A stretch of DNA of 64,000 nt from Daucus carota subsp. sativus (lineage: Eukaryota; Streptophyta; Magnoliopsida; Apiales; Apiaceae), in assembly GCF_001625215.2 (NCBI RefSeq), contig NC_030383.2:47984380-48048379 (forward strand), written 5' to 3'. The notes beneath the pieces were generated by a model. It had not been told where the DNA came from, did not search any database, and saw only the letters and a list, made by a program, of their open reading frames with translations. This document shows positions 1-12,692 of the stretch, piece by piece. Both the position numbers and the translations under genes were made by a program. Within the stretch, counting starts at the first letter, position 1. Every line of letters starts with the position of its first letter.

Positions 1-479
1 GTGTGATGCAGAGGATGGGAATTGGAATGTTTCTATCAGTTATAGCCATGATACTGGCAGCACTGGTCGAGACCAAGAGACTTGAGCTCAGTAAGAACCT
101 TAAAGTTTCAGACCCAAAATCAGAAACAGTGGTCTTAAGTATCTTTTGGTTACTACCTCAGTACATAATCCTGGGAATTTCTGATATTTTTACAGTGGTT
201 GGTATGCAAGAATTTTTCTACTCTGAAGTACCGGTAAGTATGAGAACAATGGGGATAGCCTTATACACCAGTGTATTCGGTGTGGGAAGTTTCTTAAGTG
301 CTTTACTTATATCATTGGTTGAGCATTTTACAAGCTCTGATGGAGGAAAGCAGGGGTGGTTTTCAGATGACATGGGAGAAGCAAGATTGGACAAATATTA
401 CTGGCTTCTAGCTTTCTCTAGTGCAGTGAGTTTGATAATGTTTATTGTGCTTTGTAGGTTTTTTAAGAGTAGGACATGA
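1..479 (+). CDS. NPF (NRT1/PTR) family transporter, 3' part
   Basis: This is the last part of a proton-coupled nitrate/peptide-type transporter of the major facilitator superfamily, expected in a cell membrane. The open frame enters from the window edge and runs to a TGA at 477-479, giving about 158 C-terminal residues. The family-typical stretch [11 protein letters not shown] is at the start, and [14 protein letters not shown] follows at about residue 69; this motif is well conserved in plant NPF proteins. Four hydrophobic segments fit the last membrane helices. The acidic loop before the final helix and the short basic tail (CRFFKSRT) are also typical. Wording is closest to what I remember of subfamily NPF5, but the subfamily and the substrate (nitrate, peptide, hormone or other) cannot be decided from this fragment. 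The 5' part lies outside the window. Confidence 0.93.
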   Translation, partial: VMQRMGIGMFLSVIAMILAALVETKRLELSKNLKVSDPKSETVVLSIFWLLPQYIILGISDIFTVVGMQEFFYSEVPVSMRTMGIALYTSVFGVGSFLSALLISLVEHFTSSDGGKQGWFSDDMGEARLDKYYWLLAFSSAVSLIMFIVLCRFFKSRT

Positions 480-2211
480 ATATCTCTGTAACAAGATAGG
501 TGGGATTTAGCAAAGATTGTGGTGGAACAAGAAAATTTGTTATTTGGTTTGTTTACTTGTTTTCATTGAATTTTAGCAGACATGATCGTTGTTTCTGTTT
601 CTTAAGTTTGATATGGTTCCTCTGTAGTTACTTCAGATGTGCACCAATGTTATTCTGTAAACAGTCTATTCCAACAAAACTCAAATAGTCGGAAACTGAA
701 ATTTATATTTTTTCCGTATCCGAACCGAACTAGTCTGTCAAACCGAACCGAAATAATACGGTCTTGTTAATGTTTCTCAAAAAATCGAAATTCATTAATC
801 AGTAATTAGTCAACGAGAATTTCTGGTATTTACAGATTCTGAAGGACTGCTATGGTTCATAGATATGAATTACTTAATTCAGAGCAACTTATTTAACAAA
901 TTCTTGACATTACATCATTGTAAGAAAACCACCACCTTATCTATAAATATGTGAACACTTCTTACAGAATTCTGCTGCACACCCAAAAAAACTTGATTCA
1001 TTTCTCTTTGAAAAAAGTTTAACTGGTCTGTCAATTACATAACAATCCAAAGAGAGCTGATACAACATAAAGTACCTAACCGTATATGAAAAAGGTTGTC
1101 TCTCTCGCCTTTATTTTCCTCATTGCTCATGTGAGTTTGGGATTAGAACGATGACAACACACATCTTAAACATATAAGACATGAACTACTGAAAAAGCTA
1201 AATAAAAGTTAAAACAACCTAACTGAAAGTTTTTGGGCATAGTGTTTTCCTCGCCGTGCCTGTTTTCATGTGTTTTATCAATTTTTATGCCCTCTCGAGG
1301 CTTTTCACGTATTTTTCTTGAGATCTTGTTATGTTCAGTGGGATCGAATAATTTTGAGAAGTGTATATAATGATAGTTATATTTTCTTTTTTTACAAATT
1401 GTAATATATACAATGACCAGAGAATACAATGTCGAGTAATAGAGTTTGTTTGTTTTATTAAAACAAAGTATATCATCTAATCAAAAAAGTACTCCAGACA
1501 TCTATACAATATCGTTTTTAATGTCTGAAAAAATAGTTTATAAATAAAAAGTCTATGCTAATCACAAAAGTAATTCTTGTTGAAAAAAATTGAAGGGGAA
1601 AACAGTGTGCTTTTTAGAAAGGAATACATTGTTTAGAAACGGATTAAAGATAAAAACAAATGTATGTTAAGCTTTTCTTGTGAAATCTTGCTTCCAATAA
1701 ACTGATCAATAAAACCGGATTATCGATCAAAGTTTTGAATATGTAATAAATGAATTCTATTCATACCCAAGTTTTCAAGAGATTCAATTCTTGCATCTGT
1801 CATCGTATAAAATCAAACTAAACCAAATGTGCTCAGTATATCCCGCTGAGGGTCAAATATACGCAGACCATTGCTCTACCCTTGAACTACAGAGGCTATT
1901 TCCGTGAGACCTTAGTGCACAATAAATAAAATAGTGTGTGATATAATATAAATATAATATTTAGGCCATGGACTTTTTCACATGAGACTTACATGTACAT
2001 TTTTCGATTATCAGTGATGTTTGATTTAATAAATATAATCTGATATGATTATTTAAATTTAGTTATAATATTATATTATAATATTTGTGAACCATTTGTT
2101 ATAAATGAAAAATCAAAGAGAATTAAGTAAATGAATCAAAGTGAAAAAAATATCAAGAGAATATGTGTGTCATATTGTATTATAATTTTTTATTGAATTG
2201 AGATTGCCAAA
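480..2211. other. Intergenic, no gene seen
   Basis: AT-rich spacer after the NPF gene. It presumably begins with that gene's 3' UTR. At about 690-790 there is a short run of CCGAAC-type words, like the subterminal parts of the hAT elements further on, but no ends can be set. Short reading frames here have no recognisable product. Confidence 0.6.
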
Positions 2212-2860
2212 AAAACGGATGAGTAATGTTACGATACCAAATTATGGGTAGTATAAAATTTGTTACTATCTTGTTTTGAAATATAATTTATTGAATTTTT
2301 TTCATGAATTTTTGAGCCCTTTTACCCTCTACTTAAAGTCATAATTTTCTTTAAAAAAATTTGAATTATAATATTAATCATATATTGTTATTAAAAAATT
2401 CAAAATAACAAATTTAACAATATGATCAAATAATATAGAAATGTGTCAAATAACAAACTATATTTCAAAACATAGAGAGCATATTAATGATGTGGCTGTT
2501 TGGAGATCTATGGAAGATATTAATGTAAATGGAGGATCCATCATCATTAAAAAAATGGATGAGTAATGTTACGATACCAAATTATGGGTAGTATAAAATT
2601 TGTTACTATCTTGTTTTGAAATATAATTCATTTGAATTTTTTTCATGAATTTTTGAGTCCTTTTACCCTCTACTTAAAGTCATAATTTTCTTAAAATTTT
2701 TTTGAATTATATTAATCATATATTTTTATTAAAAATTTAAAACAACAAATTTAACTATGTGGTCAAATAATATAAAAATGTGTCAAATAACAAATTATAT
2801 TTCAAAACATAGAGAGCATATTAATGATGTGGTTGTTTGGAGATCTATGGAGGATCCATC
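2212..2860. repeat. Tandem duplication, unit about 345 bp
   Basis: The stretch at about 2212-2555 is followed directly by a second copy at about 2556-2860. Both begin with GATGAGTAATGTTACGATAC and run in parallel to ATAGAGAGCATATTAATGAT and a GGAGATCTATGGA segment. The copies differ by scattered substitutions and small indels. A shorter echo of the end (ATTAATGATGTGGCTTTTTG) recurs near 2966. The unit has no coding potential. Confidence 0.8.
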
Positions 2861-3354
2861 ATTATTAAGTTATAATTAATATGAAATGTCTAATTTAATT
2901 GGAGACATTAATGTAAATGTAAACGAATGGAGATAAAGATGAAGATTTGGTACAAGGTGATCTGCATTAATGATGTGGCTTTTTGGAGTCTAATTTAGTT
3001 GGAGACGTTAATACAAATGAAAGAAGATAAAGGTAGAGATTTGGTACAAAATGATGTGTACTAATGATGGGGTCTTTTCGGGATTTAAATGAGGATTATT
3101 AGTGCAAAAGGAGGGGTTTATTGTTTGTATTAGTTAAGTTATACTTTAACCAATAAGATTAATTACGTGTAATTTAATTAGAGAAACCAATGTAAATGAA
3201 AGGAGATAAATGTAGGATTTTATCAAAGAAAGATATATAAAATATTTTTCAGAAGATTTTCATGAGCTCTAGAGGATTCGGAAAAATATCTAATAAGAAA
3301 AAGAAAATCTACAGGATCAGCTGTCAATAACTGTCATAAAACATGTGTCAAAGT

Positions 3355-3377
3355 CACGTGCTATGTGTGCATATATA
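3355..3377 (+). promoter_or_regulatory. G-box and TATA box of the CREG-like gene
   Basis: A perfect palindromic G-box CACGTG lies at 3355-3360 and a TATATA element at 3372-3377. The TATA is about 70 bp before the first in-frame ATG (3445), which would give a short 5' UTR of roughly 40 nt. In plants the G-box binds bZIP and bHLH factors; whether it is used here is inference. Confidence 0.55.
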
Positions 3378-3444
3378 GGATTACTCTATACCAGGAGTGC
3401 ACAGTGCAAGAGCCTCAAGTACTAGGCGTATATATCTAGAGAAA

Positions 3445-6400
3445 ATGAAGAGAATGGTGATGAGAAATGCGACGATCCCCGTGATGTTATTCTTCCTGTT
3501 ATGCATGTTCCAAGGCAGTGTACAAGGTCGTCATTTACTATCTTCTGGGCCTGGAATCAGGCCCAAGCCAGATGATGCTGCTCATTTCGCTCGCTGGCTC
3601 GTATCTCAATCTTTTTGGGGTGATCTCAGGTATCCCTTCTCTCACTTTATGTATATATATACCTCTCCAGTCTCCTCCTTTTGTGTTATTCTTGTGCATG
3701 TGTATTATTGTTGATTTTTTGATTTGTTATGTTTCGAATGAATTTCTGATTGTTTTGGAGGAGAAGCTAATGAGCTTGGCGTTTTTTGACTTTTGCAGTA
3801 CCATTGAGAGTGATTTGGGGGGAGCTCCTTTTGGGTATGTTTCTTTCATTTTTTATTCTTTTTTAACTCACTAAAACACAGAGAGGCCTGTTTACGACAG
3901 GACCCTCTGTACACCGCTTTCTTCGATTTTTGCATCATTCATATTCTTCATAGAAAGAACGTAAATCTCTCATAACAAGTTTTACTCCTGCGTAGGGGCT
4001 CTAAGCAGGATGGTAAAACATTCCGATCTGATGGATAATCGATTATTTCCAACCCCATCGAAGATTATCAAGCCCGATAGTTTAGATTTGAGATTAGATT
4101 TGGATGTTATGTGTGAATTTACGTAATAAGGTATAAATATAATAAATAAATATATAGTAATATTTTTGATACAAGATAAATATTATACATCCATTTACTT
4201 CAAAATTTCATTATTACTTAATATTTAAGTCATTCCATTTTCTTTGTTTTAGTAAATCATTTAATTCTTAGTCATATAATTATAAGGATTTAATACCTGA
4301 ACAATATTTATATATGGTTACTCATATAATTTATTTGCTTATATTGTTATTTGTTTTGTGTGTGTGTTATATTGTCGGCTGAAATAACAAAAAAAAATAT
4401 TATTTATGTGTATTAAGTATAATGGATTTTGTTATATTATTTGAAATTTTAATTATCCAAAAAAAAAAACCGATCCAATCAGAAATTCGATTGATTTGTA
4501 TTTGGATTTGATTTCAAGACTCGATAATATTTGAATTTGGATTTGAATTTAGCTAAACTCAGCCATTTGTCATCCCTACATCTAACCTAACATGTCAGGG
4601 TCACACAATATTGGACGGCAAGACTTGAGAGCCTTATACGAATTCAATATGTATGAAGTATGCATTTCTCTAGTCCTTAAGTCTCTATACGAATTCAATA
4701 TGTATGAAATAAATTAAAATCAATTTCTTTGGTCAGAATGAAGCACTTGCCTATATATATAAATATCCTTAATCAGGTAATTTGTGCAAGAGTCATCTCT
4801 AGCTACCTTGCTTAGTAAATGTGTTAATAGAGCATAGTCCAATACAATTTACATTATAACATTAACTTGCTAATCACAAATGGGGTCGGTTTCATATTAA
4901 TGGATTGGTTAAATGACATGTTTTTAGTAGACATTAAAACTTGTGGTATTCTTCCAAGCGGAAAGTTACCATAACATTGGCTCCATAGGCTAGAAGAAGT
5001 AACCGAAGGTAAATTTTACCAGCTTTGCCCATACTTTCAGGCAGAAGGTAAGTTATGCCCTTGTAATCATCAGGCCATTCATCTCATTTTTTAGCATTGT
5101 AAGATGCGTTTGTTCAGTATCCTTCACTATTCTAGTGTGATTGCCTGGATGGTGTGTCATTTTGTGTATATACTATAAGCTAGTAACCATAACATTTTAA
5201 TAAGGTTAAACAATTGAAATGCAAGTTCAAGATTATGAGATTGAGAGCTATTGTCCAACTAATTGCTATCATAGTCCCTTTTCACCCCCTCTATCCACTG
5301 CATTAAGCTGATTTACACTCTCACAAAAATTGCATCCTACTAACACTAATCTAAATTTGATGCAGGAATGTAGTTTCTTTTAGCGATGGGACGCCTGATA
5401 AAGGCACGGGCATCCCATACTTTTACTTGACTCTCTTGGATCCAACAGCTAGAAACGCATTGAAGGACCAGAGGTCATCTTTCACATTAAGTGAGTATAG
5501 TCTTGGAACTTGCGGCAAGACAGACCCGGAGAACCCTACTTGTGCAAAAATTACACTGACAGGAAAGGTATGTACTCTACTAATATGTGATCTTGTGAGC
5601 CTCATGCGTTTGGCCAGAGCATTTTTGCTTATTAAAATTATAAGCACTATGGCATTAAATCTCACTCACTCTCTCTACCACATATTAGGATGCTTGATAG
5701 CATTTTTTGTCATCAATAATTCTCAGTTTATTTAGTTCCAAGTCTGCAATTTCATCTGGTTTACATAAATTTTCGCAAGCAACACAATTTTCATTATTGG
5801 AGCTTGTAAGAGGGCTTGTAATGCCATGATTATTACATCATGATCCCTTTGCTACTACCTCCCTGGATTACAGAAGGGCGTATCATTAGTACAGACAAAG
5901 CTTGTACAATGTAGGTGCTTATGTGAGATTTCGAATTCATGTATACATAAATAACTACTGTAATTTAAAACAAAAAGGTACTCAATGTGAGTGAAAGAAA
6001 GATGATTTATTAGCACAGCAAATTGTGTCCCCAGGAAGATAGTTACTCATAATCTTCTTTATTGAAATATGAGTGTTATATCTGATTACTAGTCTTTGAG
6101 CATTTGGGCTAAGCTAACAAAATTGTATTCACTTGATTATGATATTTTATTCAGTTGAAGATGGTAGATGGCAAATCCAGTGAGGCTAAATATGCTCTAA
6201 CTGCCTTGTTTTCCAAGCATCCGGAGATGAAAGGTAATCTGCACAACTTATATTGATAGAGATACTTTTTTGCAAAAATGATCAGTTCAGGAGAGTTAAA
6301 TATGCTCTGCTAAGACTCAAAACTACTTTCTTGAATTCTCCTTTAAATCAAAATGACCATGTGATTATCTTCATTTTTTATGTTTGGCATGCACATTGCA

Positions 6401-6517
6401 GATTGGCCAAAGGATCACAACTTTCAGATCTTCAAACTAGACATTGAGGATATATTTCTGATAAATTGGTTTGGCGGTCGGAAACCTTTGACAGTGGATC
6501 AATATCTTCATGCCTGA
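3445..6517 (+). CDS. CREG: CREG-like secreted protein (FMN-binding split-barrel fold)
   Basis: Homologue of animal CREG1 (cellular repressor of E1A-stimulated genes), a secretory/endolysosomal glycoprotein with a pyridoxamine-5'-phosphate-oxidase-like split barrel; the plant role is unclear. Exons by eye: 3445-3629, 3799-3834, 5366-5567, 6155-6233, 6402-6517. All introns are GT-AG and phases agree, giving 205 residues, close to the family's usual size. Residues 1 to about 28 form a signal peptide, followed by RHLLSS. Family motifs include DDAAHFARWLVSQS, SFSDGTPDKGTGIPYFYLT, CGKTDPENPTCA, and the C-terminal region with LDIEDIFLINWFGG and LTVDQYLHA. The start was chosen as the first ATG in frame, with an in-frame second methionine 4 codons later. 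Intron 2 (3835-5365) is long and holds an old transposon-like stretch. All family blocks are present, so the gene looks functional. Confidence 0.93.
3995..4577. mobile_element. Possible hAT-like remnant in CREG intron 2
   Basis: The right side ends in GCCATTTGTCATCCCTA, which read on the minus strand gives TAGGGATGACAAATGGC, the same kind of end as the hAT elements near 42-45 kb. The interior holds runs such as GATTTGGATTTGA, like their subterminal repeats. The left end (near AGCAGGATGGTAAAAC) is poorly matched and no target duplication is clear, so the left limit is uncertain. Confidence 0.35.
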
Positions 6518-6803
6518 GGTTGTCCAATTTGTACGCTGCAATAGCCATGTTTCAAATATTAGAGGGCTTAGTCTGAGCTATACATAATGTATGATGTTCT
6601 CTGTGAATGTAAAATAATTAATGAACATGAACCCAAAGTGCTTCAGTTTATGACAATCTATTTGTGGCTATAGCACAAAGAGACTTCACAGTTTAACACA
6701 GTACACAGTAATATTTTTCAGGTTATTAATTATACCTGGAAACATCACATATCATTACAAGGGTTGGACAATATTTTCAACCAAAATAACTTATTTACTT
6801 AGA

Positions 6804-7653
6804 TATTGATAAAGAGGCCGTTTAATCTCTCTTTCATGAGTTAGCTGCTTCATCTCTCTAGCTCTAACCGCGCCCATCTCCTTATCCAGCTCTTCTGCTC
6901 ATCTCCATCTCCACTTTTATTTCTGTCCTCTTTCTTCACATCTTAGCTATTTCTCTTATACCAGTCTCAATTTCTAACCGCCATTTCCCTATCGTCACAA
7001 CACATCTTTTTTTTTTTTTCTATCAATAAACATCCTTTTTTGTTTGTTACTTCTTGAATAAAATCGAGTTTTGTACCACAAAACTCGAAAAATCTATCTG
7101 AGTTTTTTTTGTTTTCTTCTGTTTGAGTTTGAGTTATTATTTGTGTGTGAGTGTCTCGTTTTATGTGATGTGTTGGTCGTGTTGAAAATGAATTTTACGA
7201 TGTATTGGGAGATGTGGAAATTTCACATTAACAACACTTTTGACATATCTATAGTGGTGTCCAGCAGATAGCCGCGGTGCGTTTGAAATATTAGTGAAAA
7301 ATCGCGTATGCTCACTTTTTTCAAAAAAATATTTGCTCATAACATGATGTCTCTAAACTCAGTTTTAGCAACTGAGTCTTCTGAACATTACATTACCATG
7401 AAAATACTATGACGGTCAATTGTGAAGCTACTGTTTTGAGATGCAAGTTGAATTGTTCAGGAAACCATTATCTTTATTTTTAATTTTCAAAATATTCAAT
7501 TAGTTAAGCAATCCAGAACAAAACGTATTTAGCTCATCTAATTTGTTTTTCAACCTGATTGCGTATGATTAGTTGGGGGTTTATCCCGACTGAATCTCTT
7601 TCAAAATAATAATAAAATCCGCTCTTTTGTTAAAAAAAATAATTATTGATAAA
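6804..7653 (+). mobile_element. LINE-derived retroposon, copy 3 of a local family
   Basis: The body (6814-7643) is bounded by a 10-bp target duplication TATTGATAAA at 6804-6813 and 7644-7653, and ends in an A-rich tail (TTAAAAAAAATAATT). It starts with a pyrimidine-rich leader, then an AATAAAATCGAG stretch, then a decayed coding part. It shares words with the copies at 31.8-33.5 kb: CAACTGAGTCTTCTGAACA, GGTCAATTGTGAAGCTACTG and the TTATCCCGACTG stretch near the 3' end. The reading frame is badly decayed. The target duplication and tail show L1-type (target-primed) insertion. It lies about 290 bp downstream of the CREG stop codon. Confidence 0.7.
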
Positions 7654-7936
7654 AACATCGATATCACTAAGACAATCATGAATTAATGAAACATTTTCTT
7701 AAAATTAAGCAACAAAGACAGATCAAGGAAAGTTTGTTGAATTCTAAAATTAAGCAACAACGACTAATCAGACATTATAGCCACATTTTATAGGTAATAA
7801 TTTAATGATAACGCATAATTAATGAGGCATGTTAGTACAGTATACTCTTATAATAGCCTCATGAACCTGGCAAGCTTTCTGTCTAGCTCTGAATAGGGTC
7901 AGATGGTACTTCATTTTCTTTCGTACTACTGGACCT

Positions 7937-8277
7937 TACTCCCTCCGTCCCAGTCATTTGTATACAAATGGCTGGGACACGGAGACCAAGAAAAAGTGTA
8001 AAAAATGAGTAAACTTAGATGAAAAGTGAGTATAGTGTTGGGATCCATTTATATTTAATAATAGATTTGAGATAGTGGAGGAAAGTAGTGGGTGTAATAC
8101 TGTTTATATTATTATAGAATGGAGATAGTGGAGGAAAGTAGTGGGTGTAATAGTGTTTATATTATTATAGAATGGAGATAGTGGAAGAAAGTAGTTGGTG
8201 TAAACCGTGTAATGTTATTTTATATTATAAAAATTACTACTTTTGGTATGTATACAATTGGTGGGACAGAGGGAGTA
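7937..8277. mobile_element. Stowaway-like MITE with internal triplication
   Basis: Inverted ends CTCCCTCCGTCCCA / TGGGACAGAGGGAG are flanked by TA at 7937-7938 and 8276-8277, the hallmark of Stowaway (Tc1/mariner) MITEs. The element body is 7939-8275. Inside, a ~55-bp unit around GGAGATAGTGGAGGAAAGTA repeats about three times between about 8065 and 8205. Confidence 0.85.
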
Positions 8278-10151
8278 CTGTTTACTCGAAATCAATTACT
8301 ACTAAAAACAAGGGAGGCCTGGATGTTTTCTGACATTCGACTAGACATGTGAGTCGATACCTGGCCCAAATTATCATGGTACCGGTTTAGTGAACAGTTT
8401 ACCTACAGTATATTTTAGGTATCTTTCGGTTCATATGTTTCGATATTAATATAAATTTTATTCGTTTCAATTTTCAATTTGTAATCCATATGTGGTATTT
8501 ATCTGAATTTTTTATTATAAAATTCATACCTCAAATTCATAAAATATGATATTTCCATACCTAACAAAGGTGGTGGGTAATAAACATGTGTCTGGAATCA
8601 TATTTTTTCCATCTTTATTTATATTATCAAATATAATTTGTATAATGACTCAAAAAATATAAATATTAATTGAATGAGATCTTAAATTAATTGAATTAAT
8701 AGCTCAAAAATAAATTAATTCAACCACATTTATTCTAACGCCAAACAATACATGATATTAGAAATGATATGTGAACTAGATACTACTATTTTAATCTGAT
8801 TCCAACCATGTAACTCCTCTCGAACCGGAGGCGCGCACTAGATCTGTAAATTATTCTTTATTTGTTCCAGATAGGTATTTGTACATAATTAAGATGAAAA
8901 TAAAGCAAAATAATTATAGGTATAAATATTTTAATAATCATCAATGTGCTTATATAAGGATATTTACATAAATGAGAAGCGAGAGTCATTTAGGTGAAAT
9001 GTCTAAGATAGCTCTATTCTATTTTTTTAATTTTGTGGAATTTTTGTAATATAGATATAAAAAATATAATTTTTTTAATATTGAATATATAGAAAGAAAG
9101 TTTCCAAATATCTTTTTTCAAAATTACCTTTTCCGGTTTCAAAATTATTGGAAGGAGAAAATTCCAAAATTACCTTTTTCAGTATTGGAAGAAAGTTTGA
9201 AAACTAAATTTTTCAGTTTTGAAATTGTTGAAAGGCAGTTTCAAATTATAATATATGCTAAGTTCTAATTTTCTAATTTTCTGAAATTTTTGAATTTTAT
9301 TCGAAATCATTGGAACAAAATTTCATATTATAATATTGGTCTTACAAGACTCTGTACATATTTTTGAGAAGTGTGTACACTATAAACATAAACTATTTTT
9401 TATAATTTTATATTTTTCTATATTAAATATATCTGCATTTTAGAGATAATCAATATATATTTATAAATTGAGGTCATGTATTCTTAACTTTAACACAAAC
9501 AAGTAATTTTTTTAGTTCTTCATCTAATACAATAAAGAGTTACATCATGCTAACACAATTTCATTATTGCTGAAATTTTTAAGTCTGGAGAAACATTTAA
9601 ACAAGAATATGAATCAAAGCAATCAACAAATATATTTCTAATCTCTATTATACTTTATGCACACAAAAATTCATCTCATTAATTATAAGTGTAATATAAT
9701 ATTTTATCATAAATATTTCATGAATATGTGTTTTGGCTGTTTAATTTATCATTATATTATTATTTTATTACATATATAGTTGATAAGTTTTTGCTCAAAT
9801 GAGAAAAAAGATATTTACAAAAGAAGATGAAGAGAACGCCTGAGCAGGCCATGGATAGAAAAAAATAAATGGAATCGATTAGTATAAGTTATAACACATT
9901 CTGCACCACCGTATGTGTTGTAAACATGATGGGTTTGTTATAATATATAACCATCTTGCTTTATGAATTCATAAAAATATCAAAGTTTAAAATTATGTAG
10001 AAATATATTTTAATATTGTTTAATCATAAATTATATTCCAATTTTTTAATTTTTTTACCTTAATGTTAGCTATAAATTGAAATGTTTAATAAAATGAATT
10101 TTATTCTACAAATATTTTTTTAAAGCACAAATATTATCTTTTGATTGTCGA
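8278..10151. other. Intergenic AT-rich stretch, no gene seen
   Basis: Very AT-rich spacer without recognisable reading frames. Around 9090-9260 there is a loosely repeated motif of the form AAAATTACCTTTTTCAG. Nothing else can be supported. Confidence 0.5.
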
Positions 10152-10537
10152 TATATTATTAAAGAACTGTACTGTCTCCTAGCACGGCTCCTAAACTAGT
10201 TATTTGTTGCCTGATTTACATTAATCAAAGACGCGAGGCATGTACTGGGATTTAGAACAACTCCACTCATTATGAAACTTTTTAATTAAAAAATAAGTTG
10301 ATATATCAAAAATAAAAAATCATAGATAATCTTATAAAATAACAATTTAACCATACTCTCCTCTTATTTATAATTTTAGTCAAACTTTTATGAATAACTA
10401 TATTTGTCGAACCACTACAGATTTGTAGCAAATGCTACATCATTAATTTTCCTATTAAAAATACATTCTATTAGGATAACTTAAAATAATAAAAATATAC
10501 TATATTTAAAATATAGATTTTATTTATGACATCTTGA

Positions 10538-10604
<67 letters not shown>

Positions 10605-10647
10605 GTATACTATTTTTAGAATATAACTAGCTGATCAATATAGTCAA
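10152..10647. repeat. Flanking direct repeat, left copy (filled site)
   Basis: This 496-bp sequence recurs at 13747-14266. Apart from the length of an internal (TAA)n run (about 10538-10604 here) I see only one substitution (CTGATC here, CTAATC there). It ends at GTCAA, directly followed by the CTAG end of the Helitron. Confidence 0.9.
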
Positions 10648-10909
10648 CTAGTATTTAAGCCCGCGGTGCTGGGCGCATGCACAACAGAATAGCTTGTACC
10701 GAAATGAAATTCAGTTCCCATTACAGCATTTGTCCAGACTAATACTTGGTTACACACGGGTTATATTTAAAAAACTGAAATGAAAGCAAAGGCAGCGAGT
10801 GAAATGACGAAGTTTTAAATCTGGATTATACAACAACAAAATGCTTAAGCGGAAAGAGAAACTCTTCAAACAGCAGGCCTTGGAAAGAGCAGATCACCTC
10901 AGGACCTCG

Positions 10910-12098
10910 TTAGTGGTTTTGCCAATTAGCCACACTGTTGCATCCAGTAATTTGAAATTGGTTTAACATAATAAGAAGAAGCCTATATTTCAATTTTGTT
11001 TGATAAACTACGAACCTTAAAGCGTTCCTCAAATCATCAACTGCCTCATGATTTGGATTAATGAAAAATCTTGTAGCTTGGAAGTTTGTTACGTTTGGCT
11101 CCTCTATAGTGTACATGTAAACCATTTTTGTGTTAAAATATCACAAAATATTGTAGCTAATTGAAAGCTTAAATTGAAAGGCTCTGTGTTAAAATATCAA
11201 GAAAGAGTACGTGAGAACATTTGAGGTTTGCAGCTCGAGATGATAACCACTATTGGATGTTGGTTGGCTTGTTGGATAGCTTGGTGAAACTCTTCTGCCA
11301 TTTCATTGTAGAAAACTGCTCTGGCCGATGTGCTGTTGAGTATTTTATAGAAAGTTTCAGTAAGAAAACAATAATAATTTGATAAAATTTGTGATTAACA
11401 ATATAGACACATACAACATATCCGTGATTCTAAACTCAACATACTGCTCTTCTTGACCGAGGCGGTTTCTAAAGTGAGTGAGTGGCCCAGCTTGTTCCAA
11501 AATCCCCACAACATCTACAACATAAAAAGAGATTTTGTCAAATTTCTTCACTTGATTTATGAAACAATTCTACTTAATGGAAACTTATTACCAATCAGAT
11601 ATTTCTGTTCCTGTGCAGCAGTGTACAAAGCATCCAAATCAGTAAAATCGAATACATGCTGCTGGATGTAATCCACACCTCCAGTAACCATAACTTCAGT
11701 CAAATTGTTTAACTGGATGTAGATATCATTCTTAAAACATCTACCATGTTGCATGTCCGCATATCGCCTAACAATAAAGTTATTCACATCATAGGTTTCT
11801 CCTTCAGTAAAATAATTCTCTAGCTGGCCGATGTATGGTGCAGGAATTGTTGCGTGAATTCTCCCTCCCTGCATGTAAATAAGTCTATTAACAACATAAA
11901 AAATTATTATTATACATTTTTTTGTAGACTTTTGATTAGCTCTCTTACCAGCGCATCAACGAAAATCAAGTTGATTGCAACCCTCTGTGCATTCCGGGTC
12001 ATCTGGTTCCACATTCTTGTTAGTCGAACCTTGAGCCTCCAACCATTTCCTGTGTTAGGCCGCAGGTTGTTTATCATGTGATAAGGAATATTATCCAT
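10910..12098 (-). CDS. RPA70-like OB-fold single-strand DNA-binding protein (copy B)
   Basis: Short protein of the plant family usually annotated as replication protein A 70 kDa DNA-binding subunit (DUF223-type N-terminal OB fold). Such proteins bind single-stranded DNA; in Helitrons they are thought to assist rolling-circle transposition. Exons by eye: 12098-11949, 11868-11592, 11514-11415, 11332-11211, 11103-11016, 10934-10910. Phases agree and give 253 residues without interruption. Typical blocks are WRLKVRLTRMW near residue 20, INLIFVDAL at the end of exon 1, GGRIHATIP opening exon 2, YLIGDVVGIL at the exon 2/3 join, and FRITDM. Exons 2-5 have exactly the same lengths as in copy A (277, 100, 122 and 88 nt). 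The last exon (25 nt) and the exon 4/5 junction are the least certain. It is the only whole-looking gene inside the Helitron. Confidence 0.75.
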
Positions 12099-12692
12099 AA
12101 TTTTTTTATCTCTCTCAGTTGTTCAGCAAGGTAGAATTTATATTAGTTATTGATTCCATAGAGCTTCTTCAATTATGGATGAACACTGTTTATGTTCTTG
12201 GCTGGTAGTCATGATTGTAAAGATTCTTCCTACTTTAAATCTGTCGTCCTGGTCATTTCAGTTTTGTTTATGAAACTATTCATAGAAATGCAGTTTATGA
12301 GCACAGTTACCTTGAATGGTGCAGGAAGAGTCAGCTTCAGCTTTTGCTTTTGCTTTATCTCTGTCACCACTGCTTTCCAATGAGTTGTCAATATTTCATA
12401 CTGTTCTTGCAAAAAAATCTTTTCAAAGTTATTAGCTCCTGCATAAGCTTCAACAATTATCAAACAAATTACAGGAGTAATAATTCCTTCTAACTCAGTC
12501 TGTGTTCAGTTTGCATTAGAATACTGAAGCTGGGATTACAAATACTGTTTGGAGTAAAAACTCACAATACATTGGTTATATGAAAAAAACTGAAACATGA
12601 AAATGTTTAGCAGAGCAAATAGACATCGCTCCAATAGGAAACAGTTTTCTTGAGGAATTCATCCTTCGAAAATAGCAAAAAAAATTTCAATC

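Noticed and set aside
1838-1905. tRNA-like stretch on the minus strand (GCCTCTGTAGTTCAAGGGTA)
   Set aside because: The A-box region is tRNA-like, but the B box is poor (TTTGACCC) and the arms do not close into a cloverleaf. It may be an old SINE head, but ends are not visible.
12230-12463. 77-codon minus-strand frame between the two RPA copies
   Set aside because: It does not match either copy or any family I know, and lies just upstream of copy B's start. It could be an upstream exon, but nothing supports that.
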